A stretch of DNA of 64,000 nucleotides from Sphingobacteriaceae bacterium (lineage in GTDB: Bacteria; Bacteroidota; Bacteroidia; UBA7662): contig PNNG01000001.1 in assembly GCA_013824115.1 (NCBI GenBank), positions 1-64,000 of the forward strand, written 5' to 3'. The notes beneath the pieces were generated by a model. The model had not been told where the DNA came from and made no database searches. It saw only the letters and a program-made list of their open reading frames with translations. The translations under genes and the position numbers were made by a program. Positions 41,487 to 52,500 of the stretch are shown here, in pieces. The first letter of the stretch is position 1, and each line of letters opens with the position of its first letter.

Positions 41487-42553
41487 GGAAAAAGCTCTAT
41501 TAACGAACCAGCGCAGTGGTTACTTGTACTTCCTGTAACGCTGCTGAGCACATTCGGCAAACGAAGATACCTGAGCAAACCGAGGAAACCGAAGATGAGT
41601 GCTTCTTTTTGTGCAATAAGCAGCGGAGAAGGCACCTCTAAATGGAGGCGGGTGCGCAGCTGCAACTGATCTACAAGATAGGAGTTAAATGCGCCACCTC
41701 CTGTGATCAATACCTTGCCTTCGCGGGGTATTTCTTTGAATGCATCCGAAAGCTGCTGGGCCAAGTGCAGGGTAAAAGTGTGTAATTTGTCTTCTAAGCT
41801 ACCGGCGGTATCATCAAACATGGGCCGAATGACCGCTTCAAATTGTTCGCGTCCGAGTGATTTTGGGCCTTGCATGCGGTAAAAATCCCAAGCGTTTAAC
41901 TTTTCGCTCAAAGCAGGAATCAGCGCTCCCGCAGCGGCTACGCTGCCTCCATCGTCGTAAGCCCTGCCCAGCTGATTGCTGAGGTAGTTTAAGGACATAT
42001 TGCAATAGGCCAGGTCAAAAGCCAGTCGCCGTTGATTTTGGTCGTACGAAATGTTGGCTATGCCCCCCAAATTGAGGCAAGCAGCATATTCGCCAAACAG
42101 CAGAGCGTCGCCCACCGGCACCAAAGGGGCTCCTTGACCACCCAAGGCCACATCGGCCGAGCGGAAATCGTAAGCTACCGGGATTTTAAACGCTGCAGCC
42201 AATTGGGGGGCTCCACCAATTTGCAAGGTGTAGCCCATGGAGGGCTGATGCAAAATGGTGTGCCCATGGGTGCTAATGAGGTGGGGACGATCTACATCAT
42301 TCAAAAAATCTTGAATCGCCTCCACAAAAAAGCCCCCCAGCACCACCTCCAGTTCAAGGAGATGGGGCAGGGAGGCCAAATGTGCTACCCGCAATGCCGA
42401 TTGAAGTTCAGCAGGGTAAGACTGGGTAGTTGCTTTTTCTATACGGAAATGCCACTGCTGTTGGTGGTATTCGAAATGTGCTAAACAAAGGTCTAAGCCG
42501 TCGAGCGAGCTGCCCGACATCAATCCCAATACCCGCCAACTTTCTGTCGTCAC
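41483..42553 (-). CDS. anmK: Anhydro-N-acetylmuramic acid kinase
   Basis: A 356-aa ASKHA-fold kinase that opens and phosphorylates 1,6-anhydro-MurNAc during peptidoglycan recycling. Motifs are GLMSGSSLDGLDL (ATP), STHGHTILH, LNLGGIANISY and ITGGGAFN. The start is GTG at 42551-42553, 2 bp after the stop of the OmpA lipoprotein gene; the next ATG would cut the first beta-strand. Linkage to an OmpA/Pal-like protein fits a cell-wall role. Confidence 0.95.
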   Translation of the reverse strand: MTTESWRVLGLMSGSSLDGLDLCLAHFEYHQQQWHFRIEKATTQSYPAELQSALRVAHLASLPHLLELEVVLGGFFVEAIQDFLNDVDRPHLISTHGHTILHQPSMGYTLQIGGAPQLAAAFKIPVAYDFRSADVALGGQGAPLVPVGDALLFGEYAACLNLGGIANISYDQNQRRLAFDLAYCNMSLNYLSNQLGRAYDDGGSVAAAGALIPALSEKLNAWDFYRMQGPKSLGREQFEAVIRPMFDDTAGSLEDKLHTFTLHLAQQLSDAFKEIPREGKVLITGGGAFNSYLVDQLQLRTRLHLEVPSPLLIAQKEALIFGFLGLLRYLRLPNVLSSVTGSTSNHCAGSLIELFP

Positions 42554-42555
42554 CC

Positions 42556-43518
42556 TTAATTGTTTTCGATGATGCGGAACAAATCGTCGAGCTTAGGCGT
42601 GAGGATGATTTCGGTACGGCGGTTCCTTGAGCGGGCTTCGGCAGTTTTGGCAGGATCAACCGGCTGATGCTTACCGCGACCAGCAGCAGTAATGCGGGCT
42701 GCATCGATTTTGCCATTTTCTACCAAAATTTTCACAATGCTGGTGGCGCGTTGAACGCTCAAATCCCAGTTTACCTGATCAGAGCCTTGGTCATCGGTAT
42801 GGCCTTCTACCAAAATGCTGATTTCGGGATTGTTCTCAAGTACTTTGCCCAGTTCCTGAATGGCAGAACGGCCGCGTGGATCTACCGTGGAGCTGCCGGT
42901 GCGGAACAACAACTGCTCTGAAAGCGAAACATACACTTTGCCATTTTTTTCTACCACTGTGAGGCCGCTGTTTTGGAAACCCAATAAGGCCTTGGCCACC
43001 GCTTCACGCAGCTTTTTTACGGCCGCATCTTTGGCATCGAGGGTGGCTTGCAACTCATTTACCTTTTTTTCGCGGGCTTGCAAATCGGCTTCAGTGGTTT
43101 TTAAGCGCTTTTCTAAGTCAACCAATTCGGCTTCTTTGCGCTTTACCAAAAGTTCGTTTTGCTTGAGTTCGCGTGCCAAACGGGCATTTTCGGCCATGCT
43201 ATTGCTCGAAATGGCTTCATTGGTTTTTACCAAATCATTGATCAAATCGTTGAGCTGTGCAATGCGGTCCTGGGCTTGTTGCATTTCCTTGCCCGCACGT
43301 ACCATATCGTCTTGTAAGGCCGATTTTTCTGAACGCAAGGCATCTAATTCGGTGCTCAGCGCATCGTTTTTGCCTGTTAGTTGCTCCAAGTTCTTTTGTT
43401 GCGACTGGGTTTCTTTTTCGAGACGCATGCGGTCGGTAAGCACGGCATCGTGTTGTTTTTTGCTCACGCAAGCACTGAGGCTTGAAACGGCAAGCAGAAG
43501 GAAGAGTACTTTTTTCAT
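42556..43518 (-). CDS. OmpA-family lipoprotein with long coiled coil
   Basis: A 320-aa lipoprotein (lipobox SLSAC, Cys17). Residues about 25-180 form a coiled coil rich in Lys, Glu, Leu and Gln. The C-terminal OmpA/Pal domain (about 190-310) holds VSLSEQLLFRTGSSTV, VEGHTDDQGSD and RGKHQPVDPAKTAEARSRNRR, the last including the Arg that contacts diaminopimelate. It probably ties the outer membrane to peptidoglycan across the periplasm. Confidence 0.92.
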   Translation of the reverse strand: MKKVLFLLLAVSSLSACVSKKQHDAVLTDRMRLEKETQSQQKNLEQLTGKNDALSTELDALRSEKSALQDDMVRAGKEMQQAQDRIAQLNDLINDLVKTNEAISSNSMAENARLARELKQNELLVKRKEAELVDLEKRLKTTEADLQAREKKVNELQATLDAKDAAVKKLREAVAKALLGFQNSGLTVVEKNGKVYVSLSEQLLFRTGSSTVDPRGRSAIQELGKVLENNPEISILVEGHTDDQGSDQVNWDLSVQRATSIVKILVENGKIDAARITAAGRGKHQPVDPAKTAEARSRNRRTEIILTPKLDDLFRIIENN

Positions 43519-43535
43519 AACAGGTGTTTTTGCTT

Positions 43536-44741
43536 TTAAAAGAAATCGTGGCTATGCGGATATCGCTCGAACCAAGAGGTTCGGACCATTTGACTGAGCT
43601 TCTCACGCAGTTCTTCGATGTTTATTTTGGAAGTTGCCGAAATAAACATCGCATTTCCGCTGGTTTTAGCCATCCAGCTTTGTTGTAATTGGTCAACAGA
43701 AGGATGTTCCTCCAGAAATTCAGGTTCGTCGTGGTGCTCCTTGCGCGCATCTTCCCAGCGGTCAACTTTGTTGAATACGGTGAGCATGGGCTTGTCGGCA
43801 GCTTGCAAATCACGCAGGGTTTGCAATACTACCTCCATTTGCTCTTCGAAATTGGGGTGGGACAAATCTACCACATGCACCAAAATGTCGCTTTCGCGCA
43901 CTTCGTCGAGGGTGCTCTTGAACGACTCTACCAGGTGATGGGGCAGTTTGCGGATAAATCCTACCGTATCGCTCAAAAGAAAAGGCACATGATTTACCAC
44001 CACTTTGCGCACGGTGGCATCGAGGGTGGCAAACAGCTTGTTTTCGGCAAATACGTCGGATTTGCTGAGGAGGTTCATAAGGGTCGACTTGCCCACATTG
44101 GTATAGCCCACCAACGCCACACGGATGGTTTTGCCCCGGTTTTTACGCTGGGTGGCATTCTGTCGGTCGATGAGCTCCAAGCGCTCCTTCAACAAACTGA
44201 TGCGGTTGCGGATGATACGACGGTCGGTTTCAATTTCTTTTTCACCCGGACCTTTCATGCCTATGCCCCCTTTTTGTTTGCTCAAGTGGGTCCACATGCG
44301 GGTAAGGCGGGGCAAGAGGTATTCGTGCTGGGCCAGTTCCACTTGGGTTTTGCTTTGGGCGCTTTGGGCACGACGGGCAAAAATGTCGAGGATGAGGGTG
44401 CTGCGATCGAGCACCTTTACACTGGCTTCTAGGGGATCGGGATTAAACTCGCGCTCAATGTTTCGCATTTGCGACGCGCTCAATTCATCGTCGAAAAGCA
44501 CCAAATCGATGTTTTCGGCTTTTACATAGATGGCTATTTCTTCGAGCTTGCCGGTACCTACATAGGTGCGCGGATCGGGCCGGTCCATTTTTTGGGTAAA
44601 GCGTTTGCGGGTAAATGCGCCAGCAGTTTCAGCCAAAAAGGCGAGTTCATCGAGGTATTCGCTGGCTTTGTCGGCAGGTTGTGCCGCGGTTACCAGTCCT
44701 ACGAGTACGGCCGTTTCCTGCGGTTTGGAGGTGGAGAACAT
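43536..44741 (-). CDS. hflX: GTPase HflX
   Basis: A 401-aa ribosome-associated GTPase that splits stalled 70S ribosomes. The N-terminal HflX domain includes RPDPRTYVGTGKLEE and VLFDDELSASQMRNIE, a helical linker has QKGGIGMKGPGEKEIETDRR, and the G domain shows GYTNVGKST (G1), DTVGFIRKLPHHLVESF (G3) and FNKVD (G4). The ATG at 44739-44741 is used instead of an upstream TTG. Confidence 0.96.
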   Translation of the reverse strand: MFSTSKPQETAVLVGLVTAAQPADKASEYLDELAFLAETAGAFTRKRFTQKMDRPDPRTYVGTGKLEEIAIYVKAENIDLVLFDDELSASQMRNIEREFNPDPLEASVKVLDRSTLILDIFARRAQSAQSKTQVELAQHEYLLPRLTRMWTHLSKQKGGIGMKGPGEKEIETDRRIIRNRISLLKERLELIDRQNATQRKNRGKTIRVALVGYTNVGKSTLMNLLSKSDVFAENKLFATLDATVRKVVVNHVPFLLSDTVGFIRKLPHHLVESFKSTLDEVRESDILVHVVDLSHPNFEEQMEVVLQTLRDLQAADKPMLTVFNKVDRWEDARKEHHDEPEFLEEHPSVDQLQQSWMAKTSGNAMFISATSKINIEELREKLSQMVRTSWFERYPHSHDFF

Positions 44742-44771
44742 GAGGTGCAAAAATCGTTGAAAAGCGGGGGA

Positions 44772-46139
44772 TTAGAAAATTTTAGGAATCAACAAATCTA
44801 AACGTTCGGCTTGCACCAATTGCAGCGATGGCGGCACCGATTGCATTTGTTGGTGGCTGCTGAGGCAAAAGCGCTTGAAACCGAGTTTGGCAGCTTCGGC
44901 GAGGCGGTTTTCGATTTGTGCCACGGGACGGAGTTCGCCTCCCAAGCCAATTTCGGCTGCAAAGCATACATCGCCGCCCAGGGCCTGGTCTTGCAGCGAG
45001 CTTGCCAATGCCAGGGCAACCGCCAGGTCGATGGCAGGGTCTTCTACCCGCAATCCGCCTGCAATGTTCAAAAACACGTCGAGTTGCCCCAATCGATAGC
45101 CGCAGCGTTTTTCGAGCACTGCCAACAACATGTTTAGTCGGCGCTGATCAAAACCCGTGGTACTCCGCTGTGGGGTGCCAAAGGCCGATCCTGCTGCCAA
45201 GGCTTGCACTTCAACAAAAAGCGAGCGGTTGCCTTCGCGGGTAGAGCCAATGGCCATGCCGCTTTGTTGGTGCCATTGCCGGGTGAGGAGCAGTTCGCTG
45301 GGATTAGAAACCTCACGGAGTCCGGCCCCTTGCATTTCGTATATGCCCAGTTCCGAAGTGGAGCCAAAGCGATTTTTAAGGGTGCGTACTACGCGGTAAC
45401 TGTGGTGGCGGTCGCCTTCAAATTGCAAAACGGTATCTACCAAATGCTCCAGTACTTTGGGGCCAGCTAATTGACCATCTTTGGTAATGTGCCCAATGAG
45501 GAATACAGGCACCCTGTTTTCTTTGGCAAAACGCATGAACTCACCGGCCGCTTGGCGGATTTGTGAAACGCTTCCGGGTGCCGATTCGATGAGGGGAGAG
45601 TAAACGGTTTGGATAGAATCAACAATGAGCAAATGGGGCCTAACGGCTTCCACCTGCTTGAAAATAGCGGTGGTTTCGGTTTCGGTGAGCACATAGCAAT
45701 GCTCCTGTGGCAACCCCAAACGCTGTGCGCGCAGTTTGATTTGGGCTTCGCTCTCTTCTCCCGAAACATACAGCACCCTGAATTGGGTGAGCTGCAAGGC
45801 CAGTTGCAAAAGCAAGGTCGATTTGCCAATGCCTGGTTCGCCGCCCAATAAAACCAAGGCGCCGGGCACCAGACCGCCACCTAAAACGCGGTTGAGTTCG
45901 GCGTCGGGACAATTCCAACGTTGTGTGAGGTCGGTGGCCACTTCTGCCAAAATTTGAGCTTCGGCTTGTCGTTTGCTGCCGCTGCCGCTAAACTGGCGTA
46001 CATCGCGGGTGGCTGGGGCCTTTTCGCGCAATTCTTCCAGCAAGCTGTTCCAGCTGCCGCAGCTGCCACAACGGCCAGTCCACTGTGCCGATTGTGCGCC
46101 GCACTGCTGACAAACGTAGGTGGTTTTGATTTTGCTCAT
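44772..46139 (-). CDS. radA: DNA repair protein RadA/Sms
   Basis: A 455-aa helicase acting in recombination branch migration. N-terminal zinc finger CQQCGAQSAQWTGRCGSC, Walker A GEPGIGKST, the KNRFGSTSELG motif and the C-terminal Lon-like domain are present. The order radA-hflX-OmpA-anmK-epimerase with gaps of -4 to 30 bp looks like one operon. The -7 box ends 5 bp before its ATG. Confidence 0.96.
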   Translation of the reverse strand: MSKIKTTYVCQQCGAQSAQWTGRCGSCGSWNSLLEELREKAPATRDVRQFSGSGSKRQAEAQILAEVATDLTQRWNCPDAELNRVLGGGLVPGALVLLGGEPGIGKSTLLLQLALQLTQFRVLYVSGEESEAQIKLRAQRLGLPQEHCYVLTETETTAIFKQVEAVRPHLLIVDSIQTVYSPLIESAPGSVSQIRQAAGEFMRFAKENRVPVFLIGHITKDGQLAGPKVLEHLVDTVLQFEGDRHHSYRVVRTLKNRFGSTSELGIYEMQGAGLREVSNPSELLLTRQWHQQSGMAIGSTREGNRSLFVEVQALAAGSAFGTPQRSTTGFDQRRLNMLLAVLEKRCGYRLGQLDVFLNIAGGLRVEDPAIDLAVALALASSLQDQALGGDVCFAAEIGLGGELRPVAQIENRLAEAAKLGFKRFCLSSHQQMQSVPPSLQLVQAERLDLLIPKIF

Positions 46140-46144
46140 TGCCT

Positions 46145-46152
46145 CAAAGATA
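46145..46152 (-). promoter_or_regulatory. -7 promoter box of radA
   Basis: On the minus strand TATCTTTG, an exact match, ends 5 bp before the radA ATG, predicting a leaderless or nearly leaderless mRNA for the operon. Confidence 0.6.
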
Positions 46153-46259
46153 CAGGCTGACAGACTAGCTATTGCCAGCTTGAAAGCTGCTGGTTGCTAT
46201 TTTATTGAAAGCGGTAAAACAAGGGCACGATTGCCATCTTTTTTTCGTTTTTTTGACCC

Positions 46260-48068
46260 ATGCTGCGTGCGTTTTTGCTTTCTGTAGGGCTGTTGTTGGC
46301 CACTTTTTGGCTGCAGGCTCAGCCTGCATCTCAATCGCTGCCCCTGGCCATGCAATACTACCAATTGGGAGAAATGGCCAAAGCAGCCGAGCTATTCGAA
46401 AATGTAATGCGGAGCGAGCCGGGCAATACAACGGCCTATGCCTATTTATATGAGGCGTATTTGCAGCTCCAGCAAGCCGAGAAAGCCGAAAAACTGGCTG
46501 TAACCATGGCCAAGCGCGATCCATCGCAGGCTTCCTATGAAGTAGACCGGGCCTATGCCCTGCGCCAACAACAAGAAGAAAAGCGGGCCCTGAATATCTA
46601 TGAAGGACTGCTCAAAAAATTGGGGCCAAACCGAGGTCAGATTATGATGCTCACCAATGCCTTTAGAAACCGGGGCGAAAACGATTGGGCATTGCGCTGT
46701 TTGCTACAAGGCCGCAAGCTTTTGGGTGAACCCTTGGCATTTTCGCTCGAATTGGCCGATTTGTATCTCGCTACCGGCAGAAAGGGCGAGATGGTAAATG
46801 CCTACCTCGATTACCTTTTGGCTGCTCCCCAGCAGCTGGGCTATGTGCAAAATATGTTGCAATCGCGCCTTGTCGACGAAGACTATGAAATACTTCGTCA
46901 GGCTTTGTTGAGCAATATGCAGCGCAGGCCCGAAGATTTGGCTCTGGCCGAATTGATGGTTTGGTTTTTTGTGCAGCAGCTCGATTTTGAAACCGCCTTT
47001 TACCAGGCCAAAGCGCTCGATCAGCGGTTGAATGAGAACGGGCAACGCATGTTGTCGCTGGCACGCGCTGCGGTGGAGAACAAACAATTCAAATCGGCTG
47101 GACTTTTTTACACCTATTTGGTGGAAAAAGGCAATCGCCATCCGGCCTATTATGAAGCCCGCTATGAGCTGCTGGAGGCCCGGCGGCAGGAGCTAGAAGC
47201 AGCGGCTGCTCGAAAAGGAGAGTGGGAGTTGTTGTCGACTGCCTTTGCCGAGTATTTGCGCGACTTCCCGCAGCATCGGCAGGTTTTATTGGTAAAGAAG
47301 AGCCATGCCCGGGTGTTGGCCTACGAGCTCCAACAATTTGAAACAGCGGTAGCTTTGTTAGAGCAAGCGGTAGCTGAGGGAGGTGAACGACGCATGATGG
47401 CAGCGGTGAAGCTCGATTTGGGCGATTTGTACTTGCTCACCGAAGAATATTGGGAAGCGGCCTTGGTGTACGGTCAGGTGGAGAAAGACTTCCCCAACGA
47501 CCCCTTGGGACAGGAAGCCAAATTCAGGAATGCACGTTTGTCGTTTTTCCAGGGCGAATTTTCATGGTCTCAAGCCCAGCTCGACGTGCTAAAAGCCAGC
47601 ACATCGCAGCGGATTGCCAACGATGCCATGGCCCTCAGCCTCTTGATTTCCGATAATTTAAATCTCGATACTTCCATATTGCCTATGCGTGCCTTTGCGG
47701 CTGCGGAATTATTGGCTTTTCGGCAAGATACGAAAGGTGCAACAGCAGCTTTTGAGCAAATGTTGATTGAATTTAAAGGGCACGCGCTTAGCGATGAGAT
47801 TTATCTGCGCCTCGCGCGCTTGCAAACCAAACAAGGCAATTATACGCAAGCCAAGGCTTGGTATGAGCAGATTATAGAAGGGTACCCTCAAGATATTTTG
47901 GGTGACGATGCCCATTTTGAACTGGCGGTGCTTTTGGAAGACAAGTTGAAAGATGCGGCAACAGCGCAACTTTGGTACGAAAAATTGCTGAAGCAATATC
48001 CCGACAGTACCTTTACCTTTGAGGCCCGCCGCCGATATCGTCAGTTGCGTGGCGACCAGATCAATTGA
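46260..48068 (+). CDS. Exported tetratricopeptide-repeat protein
   Basis: A 602-aa protein with a signal peptide (ending LQAQ) and at least ten TPR-like helical pairs along its length, for example MQYYQLGEMAKAAELFENVM near the start and QGNYTQAKAWYEQIIEGYPQ near the end. No enzymatic domain. A periplasmic scaffold is inferred; the C-terminal units resemble BamD/YbgF-type TPRs. The DUF4286 gene follows 1 bp later. It is divergent from radA. Confidence 0.85.
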   Translation: MLRAFLLSVGLLLATFWLQAQPASQSLPLAMQYYQLGEMAKAAELFENVMRSEPGNTTAYAYLYEAYLQLQQAEKAEKLAVTMAKRDPSQASYEVDRAYALRQQQEEKRALNIYEGLLKKLGPNRGQIMMLTNAFRNRGENDWALRCLLQGRKLLGEPLAFSLELADLYLATGRKGEMVNAYLDYLLAAPQQLGYVQNMLQSRLVDEDYEILRQALLSNMQRRPEDLALAELMVWFFVQQLDFETAFYQAKALDQRLNENGQRMLSLARAAVENKQFKSAGLFYTYLVEKGNRHPAYYEARYELLEARRQELEAAAARKGEWELLSTAFAEYLRDFPQHRQVLLVKKSHARVLAYELQQFETAVALLEQAVAEGGERRMMAAVKLDLGDLYLLTEEYWEAALVYGQVEKDFPNDPLGQEAKFRNARLSFFQGEFSWSQAQLDVLKASTSQRIANDAMALSLLISDNLNLDTSILPMRAFAAAELLAFRQDTKGATAAFEQMLIEFKGHALSDEIYLRLARLQTKQGNYTQAKAWYEQIIEGYPQDILGDDAHFELAVLLEDKLKDAATAQLWYEKLLKQYPDSTFTFEARRRYRQLRGDQIN

Positions 48069-48069
48069 T

Positions 48070-48378
48070 ATGCTCCTATATAATGTAACTGTTAGTGTTG
48101 ACCAGCGACTTGCCGCCGACTGGTTGAATTGGATGAAAGCCGAACACATACCGGATGTAATGGCTACGGGTATGTTTACCATGCACCGTATTTGCAGGTT
48201 GGTACAGCCTCAACCTCAGCCCGAGGAGGGAGTGACTTTTGCCATTCAATACTATTGCGATTCTCAGGAACAGTTGAACCGCTATTTCAGCGAATTTGCC
48301 CCCGCATTACAGCAAGCGCATGCCGCTAAGTTTGGTCAGCATACAGCGGCATTTAGAACCGTATTGGAAATCGTTTGA
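48070..48378 (+). CDS. DUF4286 family protein
   Basis: A 102-aa protein matching the DUF4286 pattern: MLLYNVTVSVD, then WLNWMKAEHIPDVMATGMF, VTFAIQYYCDSQEQLNRYFSEFAP and a C-terminal FGQHTAAFRTVLEI. The ferredoxin-like fold of this family recalls antibiotic-monooxygenase-type dimers; no activity is known to me. The ATG at 48070 is used because upstream in-frame codons lie inside the TPR gene. Confidence 0.88.
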   Translation: MLLYNVTVSVDQRLAADWLNWMKAEHIPDVMATGMFTMHRICRLVQPQPQPEEGVTFAIQYYCDSQEQLNRYFSEFAPALQQAHAAKFGQHTAAFRTVLEIV

Positions 48379-48388
48379 TACCTCCTTA

Positions 48389-49330
48389 TTATAAGGTAGC
48401 CAATTTTTTGCGGGTAGCCTCAAACTCTGTCCATATTTCCCGCACAATTTCGGCGGCAGGCTGCAGCTGGTTGATGTAAGCCGAAACTTGACCAATCTCG
48501 AGTTCACCCTCATCCAAATCGCCTTCAAACATCCCTTTTTTGGCGCGACCTCTGCCAAGCAATTCGTGCAGGCTTTCGGCTGGGGCTCCCGCAGCTTCGG
48601 CTTGCTGCACTTGCTGGTAAAACTGGTTTTTAATCAAGCGCACGGGTGTGAGCTGTTTGAGGGTAAGGGTGGTGTCGCCTTCCTTGGCAGCCAGTACCGC
48701 TTGCTTAAAAGCATCGTGTGCCGATGATTCGTAACTGGCAACAAACCGGCTGCCTATTTGAACCCCTTCGGCCCCCAAGGCAAATGCGGCACACATGGCG
48801 CGGCCGTTGCCAATGCCGCCCGCCGCAATAAGTGGCAGCTGAATCGCATCGCGCACCATGGGAATGAGACAGAGCGTGGTAGTTTCTTCGCGGCCATTGT
48901 GGCCACCTGCCTCAAAGCCTTCAGCAACCACGGCATCTACGCCAGCCTCCTGCGCCTTGAGTGCAAATTTCACATTCGAAACTACATGCACCACGGTAAT
49001 GCCATGGCTCTTAAAGAAGGAGGTGAACTTGCCTGGATTGCCGGCCGAGGTGAATACGATAGGTACCTGGTATTTTACAATCAATTCGAGGTGCTGCTCA
49101 ATGGCAGGGTAGAGCAATGGGAGATTAACGGCGAAGGGTTTGTTGGTAGCTGATTTGCATTGAATCAGGTGTTTTTCAAGTACATCGGGATACATTGAGC
49201 CTGCGCCAATGATACCTAACCCCCCTGAATTACTAACGGCAGCAGCCAGCTCCCAGCCACTGCACCAAATCATACCTGCCTGAATTATAGGCAAATCGAT
49301 CTTAAAGAGCTTGGTTATGCGATTATCCAT
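48389..49330 (-). CDS. NAD(P)H-dependent flavin oxidoreductase / nitronate monooxygenase family
   Basis: A 313-aa FMN-binding TIM-barrel protein. N-terminal LPIIQAGMIWCSGWELAAAVSNSGGLG, the EGFEAGGHNG motif with the active-site His, and phosphate-binding AAGGIGNGRAMCAAFALGAEGVQIGSRF place it in the 2-nitropropane dioxygenase/FabK superfamily. It may be a nitronate monooxygenase or a FabK-like enoyl-ACP reductase; sequence alone does not decide. No fatty-acid genes are nearby. Quoted segments mark positions about 14-40, 138-147 and 168-195. Confidence 0.88.
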   Translation of the reverse strand: MDNRITKLFKIDLPIIQAGMIWCSGWELAAAVSNSGGLGIIGAGSMYPDVLEKHLIQCKSATNKPFAVNLPLLYPAIEQHLELIVKYQVPIVFTSAGNPGKFTSFFKSHGITVVHVVSNVKFALKAQEAGVDAVVAEGFEAGGHNGREETTTLCLIPMVRDAIQLPLIAAGGIGNGRAMCAAFALGAEGVQIGSRFVASYESSAHDAFKQAVLAAKEGDTTLTLKQLTPVRLIKNQFYQQVQQAEAAGAPAESLHELLGRGRAKKGMFEGDLDEGELEIGQVSAYINQLQPAAEIVREIWTEFEATRKKLATL

Positions 49331-49554
49331 GCCACAAGGTCATTTAAAAACTGTAAAAATCAATGTGCTTTAGTACTTGCATAAGCTCTTTTTTGTCGCT
49401 ATGTTGCACCCCTGTTTGTTAAAAATTTGTGAAATTCCGGTAAATGTGTTCGTTGTATTGGTTGCGGCTAATGTCAGGAATGCGTCAAAAGGACGACATA
49501 GGTGTTGACATACGGAAAAATGGATTTAACTTAAATTTTCAAATAGACCTAAAG

Positions 49555-49562
49555 TAAATTTC
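49555..49562 (+). promoter_or_regulatory. -7-like box of the TonB receptor operon
   Basis: TAAATTTC, one mismatch from TAnnTTTG, ends 5 bp before the receptor ATG. No well-placed -33 element; the 237-bp intergenic region otherwise shows only A/T-rich sequence. Confidence 0.4.
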
Positions 49563-49567
49563 AGACT

Positions 49568-52500
49568 ATGCAGAGAAAGTTCTACCTGAGTTTGTTCCTG
49601 CTGCTGCTGAGCACGTTAGCTGTCTTTGGCCAGGCTGGTACCGGATCCCTACAGGGTAAGGTAGTAGACGAACTAAAGCCAAAAGAAGGAATTCCCTTCG
49701 CCAACGTGGTCATTGAGCGGGATGGTGTGGTCAAAGGCGGTACTACCACCGATATCGATGGTAAGTATAAATTTGGCGCCTTGCCCCCCGGCCGATACGA
49801 CCTCAAAGTGTCGTATGTAGGCTATAATCCTGCGGTACTTAAGGGCGTACTCGTTACGGCCGACCGCAGTAACTTTGTAGACATCAAGATGACGTCGGGG
49901 GTAAACCTGACAGAAATCAGTGTGGTGGACTACGAAGTTCCTCTTATTTCAAAGGACGAAACCTCCACTGGTGGTACCGTTACCCGCGAAGAAATTGCCG
50001 CACTGCCCACGCGAGACGTGAACTCGATTGCGGCAACCACAGGTGGTGTATTCCAGCAGGATGAAGGCGGTGCCTTGAACGTACGCGGTTCGCGTTCCGA
50101 TGCCACCGAATATTTCATCGATGGTATTCGTGTTCGGGGTTCTACCAACCTGCCTAACGCCTCTATCGAGCAAACTACCGTAATTACCGGTGGTATTCCT
50201 GCGCAGTATGGTGACGTTACCGGTGGTATCATCAACATTACTACACGTGGTCCATCAGGTCAGTTCTTTGGCGGCGCTGAAGTATTGTCTTCGGCATTTG
50301 TGTTGGAACCTTATGGTTACAACCTCTTCGCCTTGAATTTCTCTGGTCCGTTGATGAAGCGCAATGGCAAGTCTATTTTGGGCTACTTCATCTCGGGTGA
50401 ATTTGAAACGCAAAAAGATCCTAACCCATCGGCAGTGGGTGTATGGCAGCTGAAAGACGATGTATACAATTTCGTAAGCGAAAACCCATTCCGTCCTTCC
50501 ATTTTTGGTACTGGTGTAAACCGTAATTCTGAATTCGTGAATGCCAACGATATGGAATTGCGCCGTGTACGTCCGAATGCTAACCGAGATCGTTTGTCGA
50601 TTGCCGGTAAAATCGATTTTCAGCCTAATGACAATATCAGCTTTACCATTGGAGGTAACTTCGACAACACCAATGGCCGCGCTTATGCACGTTCGTTGTC
50701 GCTCTTCAGTCGCGACAATATGGGTTTCCAAGACAACAACACCTTCCGTGCATACGGCCGTTTGCGTCAGAACTTTAATTCAGGCGAAAATTCAAGTGGA
50801 CCCATTAAAAATGCTTACTACACTTTGCAGTTCGACTATACCAAAACCACTGCTTCGCAAGACGGGGGTGGGCAGTTGGGTAGGAATGCCTTCAACTACG
50901 GCCACGTAGGTTATTTCGATTTCGACTTGGTGCCTATTTATCAGCGCCAAGATTACCTCGATCCAGAGACGAACATTTTGTTCGATATGGACGTATTGCA
51001 AGGTTTTGCTGAGCGCAACCTGTCTTATCGTCGCAGTGATATCGATCCTTTGTTGGCCAACTGGGGCACTAGTTTCTTCAATGTGCTGAATTCACAAGAG
51101 TTTAGCAACATTTCGCAAGTGCGCTCTAACGGTGGTTTAGCCAATGGTTTGCGCCCAGGTTCTGCTTACGGTATTTGGTTTGACCCAGGTCGTCAGTTTG
51201 GTGGCTACAACTACTCTGACAACGACCAGTATCGCTTCACTGGCTTTTTCTCTGCCGACATAGGCGGTCACGCCTTGAAGTTTGGTTTTGAGTATGATCA
51301 ACGAGTTGACCGTGGTTATTCGATGAATCCATTTGCTGGTGGTATCGGTTTGTGGGGTTTGGCAAGGGGTTTAACCAACCGTCATATCTCAGAACTCGAT
51401 TTGAATAATCCTTTGGTACGAAGAGAAGGTGGTTTGTTAATTGATGGAGACACAGTGAACTTCAATCGTTTGTACAACGCTCCCAATCAATCGGCTTTCG
51501 ACAGGAACCTGCGTGCTTCTATGGGCTTAGCGCCGAACGATTTACGTTTCATCAATATTGATGGCATGAATCCGAACGATTTGAAGTTGAGCTTCTTTTC
51601 GGCTGAAGAGCTGTTGAATGAGGGTAACTCTTTTGTGAGCTATTTCGGTTACGACTATTTGGGTAACAAGCTCCGCAACAATCCAGGGGCACTCGATTTC
51701 TTCACCGATGCGCAAAATCGCCCCATTCCTGCTTTCCAGCCCATTTACATTGCTGGTTTTGTTGAAGATAAGTTCTCTTTTGATGACTTGGTTTTCCGTG
51801 TAGGTGTTCGCGTTGACCGTTTTGATGCCAACCAGCCTGTATTGAAAGACCGCTTCTTGCTGTATAGCGCACGTACTGTAGCGGAGGTTGACGGTGCTTT
51901 GAACTCTGCCAACGGCGGTTTGCACCCTTCAATAGTACCCACCGATGCCGTGGTGTATGTAAACGACATTACCCAGCCTAACCCTACCATTTTGGGTTAT
52001 CGTTCGGGCGTACAGTGGTTTACTGCCAACGGAACTGAAATTCGTAACGCTTCAGGTATTGCAGCTGCTTCGGCAACGGGTGCCGTTACACCTTTTTTGG
52101 TGGATCCCAATCAGTCGAATGTACGTGCCGATGCCTTTACCGACTATACGCCGCAAATCAACATCATGCCACGTGTGGCTTTCTCGTTCCCCATTTCCGA
52201 TGAGGCACAGTTCTTTGCACATTACGATGTGTTGACGCAGCGTCCGAGTGGTTTCTTGCGTTTCGATCCACGTCAGTTTTACTTCCTGCAACAAGTGGGT
52301 GGAACTTTGAACAATCCCGATTTGAAGCCAGAGCGTACCATCGACTACCAGTTGGGCTTCAAACAGCGTTTGAACAAGTCTTCGGCTTTGACTATCAGTG
52401 CTTTCTATCGCGAATTGCGCAATATGATTCAAATCATCAACGTACCATTTGCCTTCCCATTAGACTATCGTACTTATGGCAACATCGACTTTGGTACTGT

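Noticed and set aside
43689-44432. A 247-codon antisense frame inside hflX
   Set aside because: It is fully inside an intact conserved GTPase gene and has no plausible promoter or product.
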